DNA of 64,000 nt from Sinorhizobium saheli (GCF_001651875.1 NZ_LNQB01000064.1:1-64000), one strand, 5' to 3'; shown: positions 21,570 through 31,874, counted from the first letter of the stretch. The notes: generated from the letters alone by a model not told the origin. Translations and numbers: made by a program.

Positions 21570-22082
21570 CTAGCCCGCAAGCGCTGCAAGGCGGCTCGTC
21601 ACCGCCTGCCTGTTATGGGCATGGCAGATGGCGATCGCAAGCGCATCGGCGGCGTCGTTGCCTTTGAACTCGACCTTCGGCATCAGCACCTTGAGCATCA
21701 TGTGGATCTGCTGCTTTTCGCCGTGGCCGACGCCGATGACGGCCTTTTTGACGGCGTTGGGCGCGTATTCGGCGACCCTGAGGCCCGCCCGCGCCGGAAC
21801 CAGCATCGCGATGCCGCGCGCCTGACCGAGCTTCAGCGTCGCCGTCGCATCCTTGTTGACGAAGGTCTGCTCGACCGCCGCCTCGTCCGGCTGGTAGCCG
21901 TGCACCACCTCGGCAAGGCCGTCATGCAACTGGCAGAGGCGCGAGGCGAGGTCCATCTCGCCGTCGGAGGTCACGGTGCCGGAAGCAACGAAACGCAGCG
22001 AGTTGCCGAGCGTCTCGATGATCCCCCAGCCGGTGCGCCTCAAGCCTGGATCGATGCCGATGATGCGAATCGTCTTCTGCAT
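21570..22082 (-). CDS. ruvC: Crossover junction endodeoxyribonuclease RuvC
   Basis: RuvC cuts Holliday junctions symmetrically. The 170-aa protein has the RNase H-like fold markers: Asp11 in [13 protein letters not shown], the Glu in AAVEQTFVN, and the acidic pair in [13 protein letters not shown]. The length is normal for the family. It is the first gene of the ruvC-ruvA-ruvB order. Confidence 0.97.
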   Translation of the reverse strand: MQKTIRIIGIDPGLRRTGWGIIETLGNSLRFVASGTVTSDGEMDLASRLCQLHDGLAEVVHGYQPDEAAVEQTFVNKDATATLKLGQARGIAMLVPARAGLRVAEYAPNAVKKAVIGVGHGEKQQIHMMLKVLMPKVEFKGNDAADALAIAICHAHNRQAVTSRLAALAG

Positions 22083-22251
22083 GCCTCACCCTATGTCTGT
22101 CGGCGGGACGCTGCCAGTAAAAAGTGAACAAAACAAAAACATTGCACAGAAATGCCGGGCCCTTTGCGGAATTCCGCCGGGGCGCCCTTGGAGTAAGGAA
22201 ACTTGAACCTACATTGCGATCGATCAATTTCCCTTAATCGAAGGCGCTGCC

Positions 22252-23259
22252 ATGATCCCCTTCTCCATTCTCGACCTGTCGCCGATCACCGAGGGCGGCA
22301 GCGTCGCCCAGTCGCTCGAAAACTCGCGCCTGTTGGCGGTCGCGGCCGAGGAGAACGGCTACAAACGCTTCTGGCTGGCGGAACATCACGGCATGAGGGG
22401 GATCGCCAGCGCCGCAACCTCGCTCGTCATCGCCCATGTGGCAGCGGCCACCCGCATCATGCGCGTCGGTTCCGGCGGCATCATGCTGCCCAATCATTCG
22501 CCGCTGGTGATCGCCGAACAGTTCGGCACGCTCGCCGCCCTCTATCCCGGCCGCATCGACCTCGGTCTCGGCCGCGCGCCCGGCACCGACATGCGCACCG
22601 CGCAGGCGCTCAGGCGCAACATGGAGGCGAGCGCCAACAATTTCCCGAACGATGTAGTGGAACTGCGGGCGCTGCTCGGCCCCGTCACCGGAGACCAGAA
22701 GATCATCGCCGTGCCCGGCGCGGATTCGAACGTGCCGATCTGGCTGCTCGGCTCGAGCCATTTCAGCGCCCATCTCGCCGGCATGCTCGGGCTCCCCTTC
22801 GCCTTCGCCTCGCATTTCGCGCCGGACATGCTGCTCTCGGCCCTCGAAATCTATCGCGAGCGCTTCACCCCGTCGGGCGAGCTCGACAGGCCGCATGTCA
22901 TGGTCGGCGTCATGGGTGTCGCCGCCGACACCGACGAGGAGGCGAACTTCCTCTTCACCTCCATGCAGCAATCCTTCGTGGCGCTCCGCCGCAACGCCCG
23001 CGGCCGCTTCCCGCCGCCCGTCCGTTCGATGGACGGGCTCTGGAGTGCTGATGAAAAAATCTTCGTGGATCACGCCATGACCTATGCGGTCGTCGGCGGC
23101 CCGGAAACCATCCGCCGCAAGATCGAGGCGTTCCTCGATCTCACCAGGGCGGACGAGCTGATCATTTCGATGCCGATCTTCGATATGGAAGCCCGGCTGC
23201 ATTCCTTGAAGCTTTTTGCGGAGGCACAAAGAGGTCTCGAGGACAGGCCTTTAGGGTAG
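22252..23259 (+). CDS. Luciferase-like flavin monooxygenase
   Basis: A 335-aa LLM-class oxidoreductase with the bacterial luciferase alpha-like fold: the N-terminal [10 protein letters not shown], the flavin-site pattern [15 protein letters not shown], then [21 protein letters not shown] and [13 protein letters not shown]. This is the set shared by the MsnO8/YhbW-type subgroup. The flavin reductase partner and substrate are unknown. It is transcribed divergently from ruvC with 169 bp between them and converges on yebC. Confidence 0.88.
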   Translation: MIPFSILDLSPITEGGSVAQSLENSRLLAVAAEENGYKRFWLAEHHGMRGIASAATSLVIAHVAAATRIMRVGSGGIMLPNHSPLVIAEQFGTLAALYPGRIDLGLGRAPGTDMRTAQALRRNMEASANNFPNDVVELRALLGPVTGDQKIIAVPGADSNVPIWLLGSSHFSAHLAGMLGLPFAFASHFAPDMLLSALEIYRERFTPSGELDRPHVMVGVMGVAADTDEEANFLFTSMQQSFVALRRNARGRFPPPVRSMDGLWSADEKIFVDHAMTYAVVGGPETIRRKIEAFLDLTRADELIISMPIFDMEARLHSLKLFAEAQRGLEDRPLG

Positions 23260-23287
23260 TGCGCCCTGGTCCCCGAACCTTTTGCCG

Positions 23288-24034
23288 TCAGGCCGACAGC
23301 TTCGCCAGTACTTCCTCGGACACCTCGAAGTTCGAATAGACGTTCTGGACGTCGTCGTCGTCTTCGAGGTTGTCGATGAGCTTCATCAGCGACTGTGCCT
23401 TTTCCTCGTCGACCGGCACGGTGTTCTGCGGCTTCCAGATCGCCTTGACCGTCTCGGCCTCGCCGAGCACGCCTTCAAGCGCCTTCGACACTTCGCCGAT
23501 GTCCTCGAAGCCGCAGATGATGGTGTGGCCTTCCTCATCGGGCTCGACGTCGTCGGCACCGGCCTCGATCGCGGCTTCCATCACCTTGTCGGCGTCGCCG
23601 GCCGAAAGCTTGTAGGTGATCTCGCCGACGCGATCGAAGGAGAAGGAGACGGAACCGGTTTCCCCGAGCGCGCCGCCCGCCTTGGTGAAGATCGAGCGGA
23701 CGTTGGACGCCGTGCGGTTGCGGTTGTCGGTGAGCGCCTCGACGATGACGGCGACGCCGCCCGGGCCGTAGCCCTCGTAGCGGACTTCCTCGTAGTTCTC
23801 CGCGTCGCCGCCGGCAGCCTTCTTGATCGCCCGTTCGATGTTGTCCTTCGGCATCGACTGCGCCTTGGCGTTCTGGATCGCCAGACGCAGGCGCGGGTTC
23901 ATGCCCGGGTCGGGCAGGCCGGTCTTGGCGGCGACGGTGATTTCGCGTGCAAGCTTGGAAAACATTTTGGAGCGCACCGCATCCTGACGGCCCTTGCGGT
24001 GCATGATGTTCTTGAACTGTGAATGGCCAGCCAT
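23288..24034 (-). CDS. YebC/PmpR-family protein
   Basis: A 248-aa YebC-type protein, beginning [19 protein letters not shown] and with the conserved [24 protein letters not shown] and [10 protein letters not shown] motifs. Members of this family act as transcriptional regulators or as ribosome-associated factors that relieve polyproline stalling; which applies here cannot be told. In many bacteria it lies next to ruvCAB, as it does here, with one gene between. The ATG at 24034 was preferred to one six codons upstream. Confidence 0.94.
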   Translation of the reverse strand: MAGHSQFKNIMHRKGRQDAVRSKMFSKLAREITVAAKTGLPDPGMNPRLRLAIQNAKAQSMPKDNIERAIKKAAGGDAENYEEVRYEGYGPGGVAVIVEALTDNRNRTASNVRSIFTKAGGALGETGSVSFSFDRVGEITYKLSAGDADKVMEAAIEAGADDVEPDEEGHTIICGFEDIGEVSKALEGVLGEAETVKAIWKPQNTVPVDEEKAQSLMKLIDNLEDDDDVQNVYSNFEVSEEVLAKLSA

Positions 24035-24160
24035 GGCGCCCTCTGCATGCATGAATTTGTTGGGATGCGGCGCCTTATAGTTTCATTGCCGCCTTCCGTC
24101 CAGCAGGGGGCCGGGCTTTTCGACCCGCGGCAAGATGCGCCCGCGGGAACGGGCTCGATC

Positions 24161-24997
24161 TCAGATACCCTTCAGAACATAGATCAACGGCTTGCTCGGC
24201 AGGGATCGGAGCGACAACTTGACCGTCGCCTCCGTGGCGAAGCGTTTGTCGAAGTCGTCGCCGAACATGGCGAGGAAGTCGTCGATCAGCGGCGGCCGGT
24301 GCATGGGCAGGATCAGCGCTGCACGCAGGCGGGCAACGACACGGCTCATGCTTTCCGCCCCCATGGTCAGGCCGCCGTCGGCCGGCACCATCAGGACGTC
24401 GAGCCGGCCGATCTGGCGGTAATGGCTGTCGTCGAGTTCGTAATGCAGGTGGCCGAGATGGCCGATGCAGAGCCCCGCAACCTCGAAGATGAAGATCGAA
24501 TTGCCGTTCGGCTCCATGCCGCCGAAGCCGGAGCGGATGTCGGTCGAAACGCTGCGGATATAGACGTCGCCGACGACGAGGGCGTGGCGGGCCGGCTCGC
24601 CGTCGTCGGCCCAGCCGTGCAGCACGTGACGGATCGCCGGATCCGGCGTCAGCGTGTAGTGGCTGGTATGCGCCTTGTTCATCGTCACGACGGTCGGCGG
24701 CGAGGTGGTGCGAAACCAGCCGTTATAGTCCGTGGCGATCGAAATGCCGCCGGGCGTTTCGATCAGGAAGGTCGAATGGCCGAGATAGGTGATGGCCACC
24801 TCGCCTTCGCCAGCCGCCGCGGCGGGCGTCGCGCCAGGCATCGCGAAACGGACGAATGTCGCCATCGGCGTCGCCTCGGCGATCGCCTGGCATTGGCTGA
24901 CGGGAGCGGGGGTCTGTTGCGCATGGGCCTGTTCCGGCCACAGCGCATGAATGAGCCAGATCAGGGCCAGAGTGTAGGCAAGGCATCTGAGCAGCAT
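24161..24997 (-). CDS. Exported MBL-fold metal-dependent hydrolase
   Basis: A 278-aa protein with a clear Sec signal peptide (hydrophobic 2-18, cleavage near AHA-Q) and an UlaG-like metallo-beta-lactamase fold: ITYLGHSTFLIETPGG opening strands, NKAHTSHYT in place of the usual HxHxDH, GHLGHLHYEL, and a late LPMHRPP. The altered first metal motif suggests a changed or partial metal site. The substrate is unknown. It stands alone, downstream of the RND operon on the same strand but with its own 103-bp spacer. Confidence 0.7.
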   Translation of the reverse strand: MLLRCLAYTLALIWLIHALWPEQAHAQQTPAPVSQCQAIAEATPMATFVRFAMPGATPAAAAGEGEVAITYLGHSTFLIETPGGISIATDYNGWFRTTSPPTVVTMNKAHTSHYTLTPDPAIRHVLHGWADDGEPARHALVVGDVYIRSVSTDIRSGFGGMEPNGNSIFIFEVAGLCIGHLGHLHYELDDSHYRQIGRLDVLMVPADGGLTMGAESMSRVVARLRAALILPMHRPPLIDDFLAMFGDDFDKRFATEATVKLSLRSLPSKPLIYVLKGI

Positions 24998-25100
24998 CCT
25001 TCACCTCCCACGTTTTTCAGCGGCAGGCAGGATCAATCACGGCCGCCGCTCCGTCCAGCAACGAACGGATGACGGCCGCTCACAATCGCGTCATTTGCGG

Positions 25101-28100
25101 CTATTCTCCCGGTGCCGGCGCCGGCGCCGGCTCCGCCGCCGGCGACCGCTTCCGCCGCAGCGACCGCAGCGCCACGTAGAAGACCGGCGTCAGGAACAGG
25201 CCGAGGAAGGTGACGCCGAGCATGCCGGCGAACACGGCAGTGCCGAGCGACTGGCGCATTTCGGCGCCGGGGCCGGTCGCGACCACCAGCGGCACGACGC
25301 CGAGGATGAAGGCAAAGGCGGTCATCAGGATCGGCCGCAGCCTCAGCCGGCTCGCCTCGATCGCCGCCTCGACCGGCGTCCTGCCCTCCTCCTCGCCCTG
25401 GCGGGCGAACTCGACGATCAGGATCGCATTCTTGGCCGCAAGCCCGATCAGCACGATGAGCCCGATCTGCGTCAGCACGTTGTTGTCGAAACCGCGCAGC
25501 GAAACGCCGACGAGGGCGGCAAGAACGGCAAGCGGTACGATCAGGATGATCGCCAGCGGCAGTATCCAGCTCTCATATTGCGCCGCCAGCGCCAGGAACA
25601 CGAAGATGACCGAAAGCGCGAAGATGAAGACGGCGGTATTGCCGGTCTGGCGCTCCTGGAAGGCGAGCTCCGTCCATTCGAAGGTCGTGCCCTGCGGCAA
25701 TATCTGGGCGGCAAGCGCCTCCATCCTGTCGAGCGCGGAGCCGGTCGAGACGCCGGGCGCCGGACTGCCCTGCACGGGGACGGAGACATACATGTTGTAG
25801 CGCTGGACGAGCGAGGGTCCGCTCGTGTCGCGGATCTCGACGAGCGTGCCGAGCGGCACCAGTGCACCCGAGGCGGAACGCACCTTCAGCGCGAGGATGT
25901 CGTCCCGCTCGACGCGGTACTGCTGGTCGGCCTGGGCGCGGACCTGGTAGACGCGGCCGAACGCGTTGAAGTCGTTGACGTAGGAGGTCCCGAGATTGAT
26001 CGACAGCGTCTCGAAGATGTTCGGGATCGGCACGTTCAGCGCCCGCGCCTTGTCACGGTCGATCGCCAGGAAGAATTGCGGGCTCGAGGCCGAGAAGGTG
26101 GTGAAGACGCCTATGAGGTCCCTGGTCTGGCTGGCGGCTCCCATCATCTGGTGAGCAAGCGTCAGCGCCCGGCCCATGTCGGCGTTCTGGCGGTCCATGA
26201 TCTGCATCTTGAAACCGCCGGAATTGCCTATGCCGCGCACGGGAGGCGGCGGCACCGCGATGATGAAGGCCTCCTGGAGGCTCTGCATCGTTCCGAAGAT
26301 CTGGCCGACGATCTCGGTGGCGCTTTGCCCGTGCTCGAGCCGCTCCTCGAAACTGTCGAAGGGCGTGAAAATGACCCCTTGATTGGAGGCATTGGTGGAG
26401 GTGGCGCCGCTGAAGCCGGCAAAGGCGACCGCGTCGCGAACGCCCGGCACTTTGCGCACCATCTCGGAGGCCCGCTGCACGACGGCGTCGGTCCGCGCCA
26501 GCGAAGCCCCATCCGGAAGCTGGATAACGACGATGGCATAGCCCTGGTCCATCTGCGGTATGAAGCCCCGGGGCACGACCTGCGCCATGTAGGCGGTCGC
26601 GCCCAGGAGGCCGACGAAGACGACAAGGGACGCAACGATCGCCATCCGCGTCTTGACGAGATGGCGGACCGCCCATCCATAGCCATCGGCCATGCGGTCG
26701 AAGCCGCGATTGAAGCCATTGGCGAAGCCGCGACCGAGCCGCGTCAGCGGATTGCGGCTCTCATGTTCATGGTTCTCGTGCGGGCGCAGCAGGACGGCGG
26801 CAAGCGCCGGCGACAGCGTCAGCGAGTTGATCGCCGAGATCACCGTCGCCACCGCGATCGTCACCGCGAATTGCAAATAGAACTGGCCGGCAATGCCCGG
26901 GATGAAGGCGGTCGGAACGAACACCGCGGTCAGGACGAGGGAGATTGCGACCACCGCCGCGCCCACCTCGTCCATTGTCACATGCGCCGCCTCCCGCGGC
27001 GTCATGCCTTGCGCCAGATTGCGCTCGACATTCTCGACGACGACGATCGCGTCGTCGACGACGATGCCGATCGCCAGCACCAGGCCGAAAAGCGTCAGCA
27101 TGTTCAGGGAGAAGCCGAAGGCATAGAGCAGCGCGAAGGTGCCGACGAGCGAAACGGGAATGGCGACGATCGGGATGATCGCGGTGCGCCAGGACTGCAG
27201 GAAAACGATCACCACCAGCGCCACGAGGATAGCCGCCTCGCCGATCGTCTTGTAGACCTCGTTGATCGACTCGGAGATGAATTCGGTCGGGTTGTAGACG
27301 ATCTTGTATTCGAGGCCTTCGGGAAAGTCCCTCGACAGGTCCGACATCGTCGCCTGGATGGCTTCGGCCGCGGCGAGCGCATTGGTGCCGGGGCGCGAGA
27401 AGATGCCGAGCGCCACGGCCGGGCTGCCGTTCAGGTAGCTGTTGGTGACATATTCGCGGGCGCCGAGCTCGATGCGGGCGACGTCCTGCAACTGCACCAG
27501 CCTGCCCTCCTCGGAAGCCTTGACGATCACGTAGCGGAATTGCCGCGCGTCGCTGAAGCGGCCGTCGGTCGTCACCGTGTACTGGAATGCCGCGTCGCCC
27601 GACATCGGCGGACCGCCGATGGAGCCCCCCGAGACCTGGACGTTCTGTTGCCGCAACGCGTCGACGACGTCGCCGGAGGTCATGCCATAGGCGGAGAGCT
27701 TCTGCGGGTCGAGCCAGACGCGAAGCGCATATTCACGCTCGCCGAACAGCGTGACATCGCCGACGCCGTCCAGCCGCACGAGAAGATCGCGGATGCGCGT
27801 GCGCGCGTAGTTTGAGACGTAGAGCTGGTCATAGCGATCGTTCGGCGAAAGCAGGTGCACGACCATCATCAGGTCCGGCGAGCTTTTCGTCGTGGTGACG
27901 CCGATGCGGCGGACGTCCTCCGGCAATCGCGGCTCGGCGATGGAAACACGGTTCTGCACCAGCACCTGCGCCTGGTCGAGGTCCGTGCCGAGCTTGAAGG
28001 TGATCGTCAGCGCCATTGACCCGTCGGCGGTCGAATAGGAGGACATGTAGAGCATGTTCTCGACGCCGTTGATCTCCTGCTCGAGCGGGGTGGCGACCGT

Positions 28101-28283
28101 ATTGGCTACCGTCTCGGCGTCGGCCCCGGGATAGGAGGCTCTGACGACGATGGTCGGCGGCGCGATTTCCGGATATTGCGCCACCGGAAGCTGGGAATAG
28201 GCGATGCTGCCGACGATCAGGAGAACGATCGACAGCACCGATGCGAAGATCGGCCGATCGACGAAGAAGTGCGCAAACCTCAT
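25101..28283 (-). CDS. RND efflux pump inner-membrane permease (HAE-1, AcrB-like)
   Basis: A 1060-aa RND permease of the hydrophobe/amphiphile efflux-1 type. It has twelve predicted membrane segments and two large periplasmic loops, and the proton-relay Asp pair in the fourth helix (AIGIVVDDAIVVVENVERNL). The N-terminus MRFAHFFVDRPIFASVLSI is standard. Length is normal. It overlaps the adaptor gene stop by 4 bases (ATGA). No outer-membrane channel gene is nearby, so a TolC-like protein must come from elsewhere. Substrates are not predictable from the sequence. Confidence 0.96.
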   Translation of the reverse strand: MRFAHFFVDRPIFASVLSIVLLIVGSIAYSQLPVAQYPEIAPPTIVVRASYPGADAETVANTVATPLEQEINGVENMLYMSSYSTADGSMALTITFKLGTDLDQAQVLVQNRVSIAEPRLPEDVRRIGVTTTKSSPDLMMVVHLLSPNDRYDQLYVSNYARTRIRDLLVRLDGVGDVTLFGEREYALRVWLDPQKLSAYGMTSGDVVDALRQQNVQVSGGSIGGPPMSGDAAFQYTVTTDGRFSDARQFRYVIVKASEEGRLVQLQDVARIELGAREYVTNSYLNGSPAVALGIFSRPGTNALAAAEAIQATMSDLSRDFPEGLEYKIVYNPTEFISESINEVYKTIGEAAILVALVVIVFLQSWRTAIIPIVAIPVSLVGTFALLYAFGFSLNMLTLFGLVLAIGIVVDDAIVVVENVERNLAQGMTPREAAHVTMDEVGAAVVAISLVLTAVFVPTAFIPGIAGQFYLQFAVTIAVATVISAINSLTLSPALAAVLLRPHENHEHESRNPLTRLGRGFANGFNRGFDRMADGYGWAVRHLVKTRMAIVASLVVFVGLLGATAYMAQVVPRGFIPQMDQGYAIVVIQLPDGASLARTDAVVQRASEMVRKVPGVRDAVAFAGFSGATSTNASNQGVIFTPFDSFEERLEHGQSATEIVGQIFGTMQSLQEAFIIAVPPPPVRGIGNSGGFKMQIMDRQNADMGRALTLAHQMMGAASQTRDLIGVFTTFSASSPQFFLAIDRDKARALNVPIPNIFETLSINLGTSYVNDFNAFGRVYQVRAQADQQYRVERDDILALKVRSASGALVPLGTLVEIRDTSGPSLVQRYNMYVSVPVQGSPAPGVSTGSALDRMEALAAQILPQGTTFEWTELAFQERQTGNTAVFIFALSVIFVFLALAAQYESWILPLAIILIVPLAVLAALVGVSLRGFDNNVLTQIGLIVLIGLAAKNAILIVEFARQGEEEGRTPVEAAIEASRLRLRPILMTAFAFILGVVPLVVATGPGAEMRQSLGTAVFAGMLGVTFLGLFLTPVFYVALRSLRRKRSPAAEPAPAPAPGE

Positions 28284-29434
28284 TGGCTGTTCTCCGCCGA
28301 CTGCGGTGCTTCCTGCGGCAGCACGACGAGTTCCGGCTTCACCTTCGCGCCCGGTCTGGCGGCACGCATCACGCCGTTGACGATGATCGTCTCATCCCCC
28401 GTCATGCCGCTGCGGATAACCCGATAACCATGCACGCGCGGTCCAAGCCGCACCGGCTTGGGGGTGACGCTGCCATCCTGGCTGACTTCGTAAACGACCC
28501 GTTCGTTCTGGTCGGCACCGATGGCCTCGTCCGGAACGAGGATCGCCCGATAGGTGTTGGAGCCCTCCACTTCGACGCGCCCGAAGAGGCCCGGCTGCAG
28601 TATGAAATTCGGATTGGAAAAACGGGCGCGCAGGCGCATCGTGCCGGTCTGGTTGTCGACGCGATTTTCCGCAAAATCGAGCTTGCCCTCGAAGGGCGCC
28701 TCGTTGGCGTCGGCGATCGTCACCAGCACCTTGAGCGAGCCGGCGCCTTCCTGCAATGCGCTCCCCCGCTCGCGCGCCGTGCTCGCATAGGAGAGCAGCC
28801 GGCGCTCGTCGACGTCGAAGTAAAAGTCGATCGGGTCGAGCGAAACGATCGTCGTCAGCACCGTCTGGTCCGCCTGGACGAGGTTGCCCGGCGAGATCAG
28901 CCGGCGGTCGACCCGGCCGCTGAGCGGCGCGGTGATGGTGGTGTATTCGAGATCGAGCTTGGCCCGCTCGACGGCCGCTTCCGCGCCGCGCACATTCGCC
29001 TGCGCCGCCAGCAGCGCCCGCCGGTCGTCGTCAAGCCTGGATACGGAAAGCGTGCCCGTGCCGGCAAGCGACTCCGTCCGCTTGAACGTCGTGTCGGCAA
29101 AATCGAGCGTCGACCGCGCTGCCTCGAGCGAGGCTTCCGCCTGGGAGAGTGCTGTCTGGAACGGCCGCTGGTCGATGAGGAAGAGCTTGTCGCCCTTCTT
29201 CACCATCGAACCGTCGGTGAAGAAGACCTGATCGAGGTAGCCGCCGACGCGCGAGCGGATCGACACCTCGTCGACCGCCTCGAAGCGACCGATGAACTCG
29301 TCGGCATCGATGACGTCGCGCACCACCGGCTTGGCAACGGTAACCGTCGGCAGTTGCGCATCCTGCGCAGACGCGGACACCGACGTGAAAAGGGAAATGG
29401 CGAGAATCGCCGGCAAATGCCACTTTCGCAACAT
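28280..29434 (-). CDS. RND efflux periplasmic adaptor (membrane fusion protein)
   Basis: A 384-aa HlyD/AcrA-type adaptor: signal peptide to about SASAQD (no lipobox), lipoyl halves around VGGYLDQVFFTDGSMVKKGD and TTITAPLSGRVDRRLISPGNLV, a coiled-coil hairpin between, then beta-barrel and membrane-proximal domains. The ATG at 29434 has CTGGAGAG upstream; an in-frame ATG ten codons earlier is less likely. It is the first gene of a two-gene operon with the permease. Unlike many such operons, no TetR-type regulator flanks it. Confidence 0.94.
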   Translation of the reverse strand: MLRKWHLPAILAISLFTSVSASAQDAQLPTVTVAKPVVRDVIDADEFIGRFEAVDEVSIRSRVGGYLDQVFFTDGSMVKKGDKLFLIDQRPFQTALSQAEASLEAARSTLDFADTTFKRTESLAGTGTLSVSRLDDDRRALLAAQANVRGAEAAVERAKLDLEYTTITAPLSGRVDRRLISPGNLVQADQTVLTTIVSLDPIDFYFDVDERRLLSYASTARERGSALQEGAGSLKVLVTIADANEAPFEGKLDFAENRVDNQTGTMRLRARFSNPNFILQPGLFGRVEVEGSNTYRAILVPDEAIGADQNERVVYEVSQDGSVTPKPVRLGPRVHGYRVIRSGMTGDETIIVNGVMRAARPGAKVKPELVVLPQEAPQSAENSQ

Positions 29435-29762
29435 GCATGCTCTCCAGGACACTTGAAACTTCAAGATCGCCCCGGCGCGGGATAGAAAAGTGGCCGCGGC
29501 GACATTCCAGTCGGAGCACTCGGCTCCGGCGGCACCCGGGCGGGAGGAAAGAGATATGCGGTCTTCCGCCGCGTCCCGCCTAACTCTTTAGAAACATGGA
29601 AACTTGCGACAGCGACCGCTCGATGCGGCTCTGGTTTTGTGCGCTAACCTGCCACCATTTTTGCGCAGTGTCACCCCGAAAAAGACAGGTCTGCGCTTCG
29701 GCTCCGAGACGCGTCGCCGCCCGCAGGCGCATTTGGACACCCCGAAAGCGCGTCGCACTTGT
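29435..29762. other. Intergenic region upstream of RND operon
   Basis: The 328 bp between the RND adaptor start and the YmdB-like gene stop show no supportable gene. A GC-rich stretch near 29500-29560 and a patch near 29640-29680 are unremarkable. It must hold the RND promoter; no clear palindromic operator stands out by eye. Confidence 0.4.
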
Positions 29763-30587
29763 TCAGGACCAGAAGTCCGGAACCGTCTCGGCGAGCCGCG
29801 GGCCGATGCGCAGCGGCGCGATCTTTTCGGTCAGCCCGGTGCGGTCGGAGATCTCGACGCCGACGCCACAGAGCGTCGCCGGTCCCGACGCCGCCTCGAA
29901 ACGGCCCTTCGGCATTTTCGAGATGAAGCGGTTGAGCGGCTCTTCCTTGTCCATGCCGAGCGAGGAGTCGTAGTCGCCGCACATGCCGGCGTCGCTGATA
30001 TAGCCGGTGCCGCCGTTGAGTATCTGGTGGTCGGCGGTCGGCACATGCGTATGGGTGCCCACCACGAAGCTGGCGCGGCCGTCGACGAAATGGCCGAAGC
30101 ACTGCTTCTCGCTCGTCGCCTCGGCATGGAAGTCGAAGACGATGGCATCGGCCTGTTCCCGCAGCGGGCACGCATCGAGGATCGCTTCGGCGCATTTAAA
30201 GGGATCGTCGAGCTCGGGATGCATGAAGACCCGGCCCATGACGTTGGCGACCAGGACACGGGCGCCGTTGCGGGCGAAGAAGAGATTGGAGCCCCGGCCG
30301 GGAGTCCCCGCCGGATAGTTTGCCGGCCGCAGGAACTGGTCGTGCCGCTCGCAGAAGACCACGGCCTCCTTCTGGTCCCAGACATGGTTGCCGGTCGTCA
30401 CCACGTCGGCGCCGGCGCTGATCGTCTCGAGGAAGATGTCCTCGGTGATGCCGAAGCCGCCGGCGGCGTTCTCGCCGTTGACGATGACGAAGTCGAGCTT
30501 GAAGTCGCTGACCAGCCCCGGGAGGCGTTCCCAGACCGCCATGCGGCCCGTCCTGCCCACCATGTCTCCCAGAAACAGAAGCCGCAT
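29763..30587 (-). CDS. YmdB-like metallophosphoesterase (TIGR00282 family)
   Basis: A 274-aa metallophosphoesterase starting MRLLFLGDMVGRTGR, with IVNGENAAGGFGIT, TTGNHVWDQKE, DFHAEATSEK and VVGTHTHVPTADHQIL, the ordered metal ligands of the TIGR00282/YmdB group. Bacillus YmdB is a cyclic-nucleotide phosphodiesterase that affects biofilm choice; the rhizobial role is not known. It lies 123 bp downstream of the 5-FCL gene on the same strand, a conserved alphaproteobacterial pair. Confidence 0.92.
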   Translation of the reverse strand: MRLLFLGDMVGRTGRMAVWERLPGLVSDFKLDFVIVNGENAAGGFGITEDIFLETISAGADVVTTGNHVWDQKEAVVFCERHDQFLRPANYPAGTPGRGSNLFFARNGARVLVANVMGRVFMHPELDDPFKCAEAILDACPLREQADAIVFDFHAEATSEKQCFGHFVDGRASFVVGTHTHVPTADHQILNGGTGYISDAGMCGDYDSSLGMDKEEPLNRFISKMPKGRFEAASGPATLCGVGVEISDRTGLTEKIAPLRIGPRLAETVPDFWS

Positions 30588-30710
30588 GCGCTCAATCCTG
30601 CTTGGAACGGCGATGACCCGGGCCGCATCTGCCCGGTCCGGAACGCCGTCGATTCGAAAACGTCGGAGCGGAATGCGGGCGGAAACCCGAGCACCCTTTC
30701 CCCATCCCGC

Positions 30711-31283
30711 TCAAAAATGCCGAAAACCGCTCTCCGTCAATACGGCGTCCAACGGCACGTCATGCGGTTCGGCCGGTACTGATGCCACTTCCTGGCAGTC
30801 GAATGCAATCCCGATCAGGCGCGGAAGGTGGCCTTTCCGTCGCAAGCGGTCGATCGCGCGATCGTAATAGCCGGCGCCGTAGCCGATGCGATGACCGGTA
30901 GCGTCGAAGGCCGAAAGCGGCACGAGCATGATATCCGGGTCCACCTCCGGCGCGTCCGGGCCCGGCCCCGTCGTGCCGAAACCGGTTTCGACCACCGCGA
31001 TGCCGTCGAGGAGTTCGCGGAACACGATCGTCTGCTTGTCCATGATCACCGGCAGGCAGAGCCGCGCGCCGCGGTCCTTGAGCCGCACCATCAGCGGCCG
31101 GATATCGGCCTCCGAGCGGATCGGCCAGAAACCCGAGACGACATGGCCGGGGTCGAGCGCGATGATGTCGCCGGCATGGTCGGCCATGGCGAGGCTCGCC
31201 TCGATCCGCACTTCCGCCGGCATCGCGTCACGCAGCGCCAGGCTTTCCTTCCGCAACGCAGCCTTCAAATCCTTCGGTGACAT
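30711..31283 (-). CDS. 5-formyltetrahydrofolate cyclo-ligase
   Basis: A 190-aa 5-FCL family enzyme that converts 5-formyl-THF to 5,10-methenyl-THF with ATP. It has the N-terminal substrate region KAALRKESLALRDAM, then VSGFWPIRSEADIRPL, and the signature RIGYGAGYYDRAIDRLRRKG near the C-terminus. In many proteobacteria it follows zapA and the 6S RNA gene; here a LysR gene and about 600 bp of non-coding sequence intervene. Confidence 0.94.
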   Translation of the reverse strand: MSPKDLKAALRKESLALRDAMPAEVRIEASLAMADHAGDIIALDPGHVVSGFWPIRSEADIRPLMVRLKDRGARLCLPVIMDKQTIVFRELLDGIAVVETGFGTTGPGPDAPEVDPDIMLVPLSAFDATGHRIGYGAGYYDRAIDRLRRKGHLPRLIGIAFDCQEVASVPAEPHDVPLDAVLTESGFRHF

Positions 31284-31874
31284 CCAACGCCCCTTTCCCG
31301 ACAGACCGGCCCGGTGCCGCTTCTGCGCTCATGTAGCGCAAAAAGCCCGGTAGCTGGAACCATGTCGGCGCCGCTTTTGCAACAGTTTCGCGACAGGGGC
31401 TGGGTCGTTCCCGAACCCGCACGGCATTGGTGCGCCGTTCATCATCGCCGCCGGTCGCGCGTCGCACGCAGGAAGATATGCTCATGCATTCAGATAATTA
31501 GAGGATCAGGACGCACGATCGCGCCAAGGCGATCTTCCGCGGCCATCGGCTCGAGCTGATTTATAGCATCCAGTGGAGATGGCGAACGCCACTGTCCGGC
31601 CGAGCGCACTCCGCAATGCCGGCGTCCGCAAGGAGTCGCCTGTCGCCACGGCGACGGACCAGTGCCCGTTCGCAATCAAGCGCGAGGCGGAGCGCCACCA
31701 TTCGGCGACGGCGGCAAACGGCGATGGTGTGCGGGGAAGCGGATCGGCGGGAATGACCAGGACAGGCATGGCGAGAACCTTCGGAAGAACGCGACTCCGA
31801 TCTTCCGCTTTCCGTTGACATGCGACAAACGAATTGGGAGCATGCCTGTCATCAGATTTTCTAATGGCGCCCCG
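31284..31874. other. Non-coding stretch between 5-FCL and LysR genes
   Basis: About 590 bp with only short, mutually overlapping frames on both strands. On the minus strand, 31561-31821 contains an RRLLADAGI-like patch reminiscent of small DUF1127 proteins, and neighbouring frames carry other protein-like bits, as if a small gene had decayed. I cannot support an intact gene. The promoters for 5-FCL and LysR should lie here. Confidence 0.35.

Noticed and set aside
25095-27815. A 906-codon plus-strand frame opposite the RND permease
   Set aside because: Same shadow effect; Arg/Asp/His-rich without any domain, and the permease on the other strand is complete.
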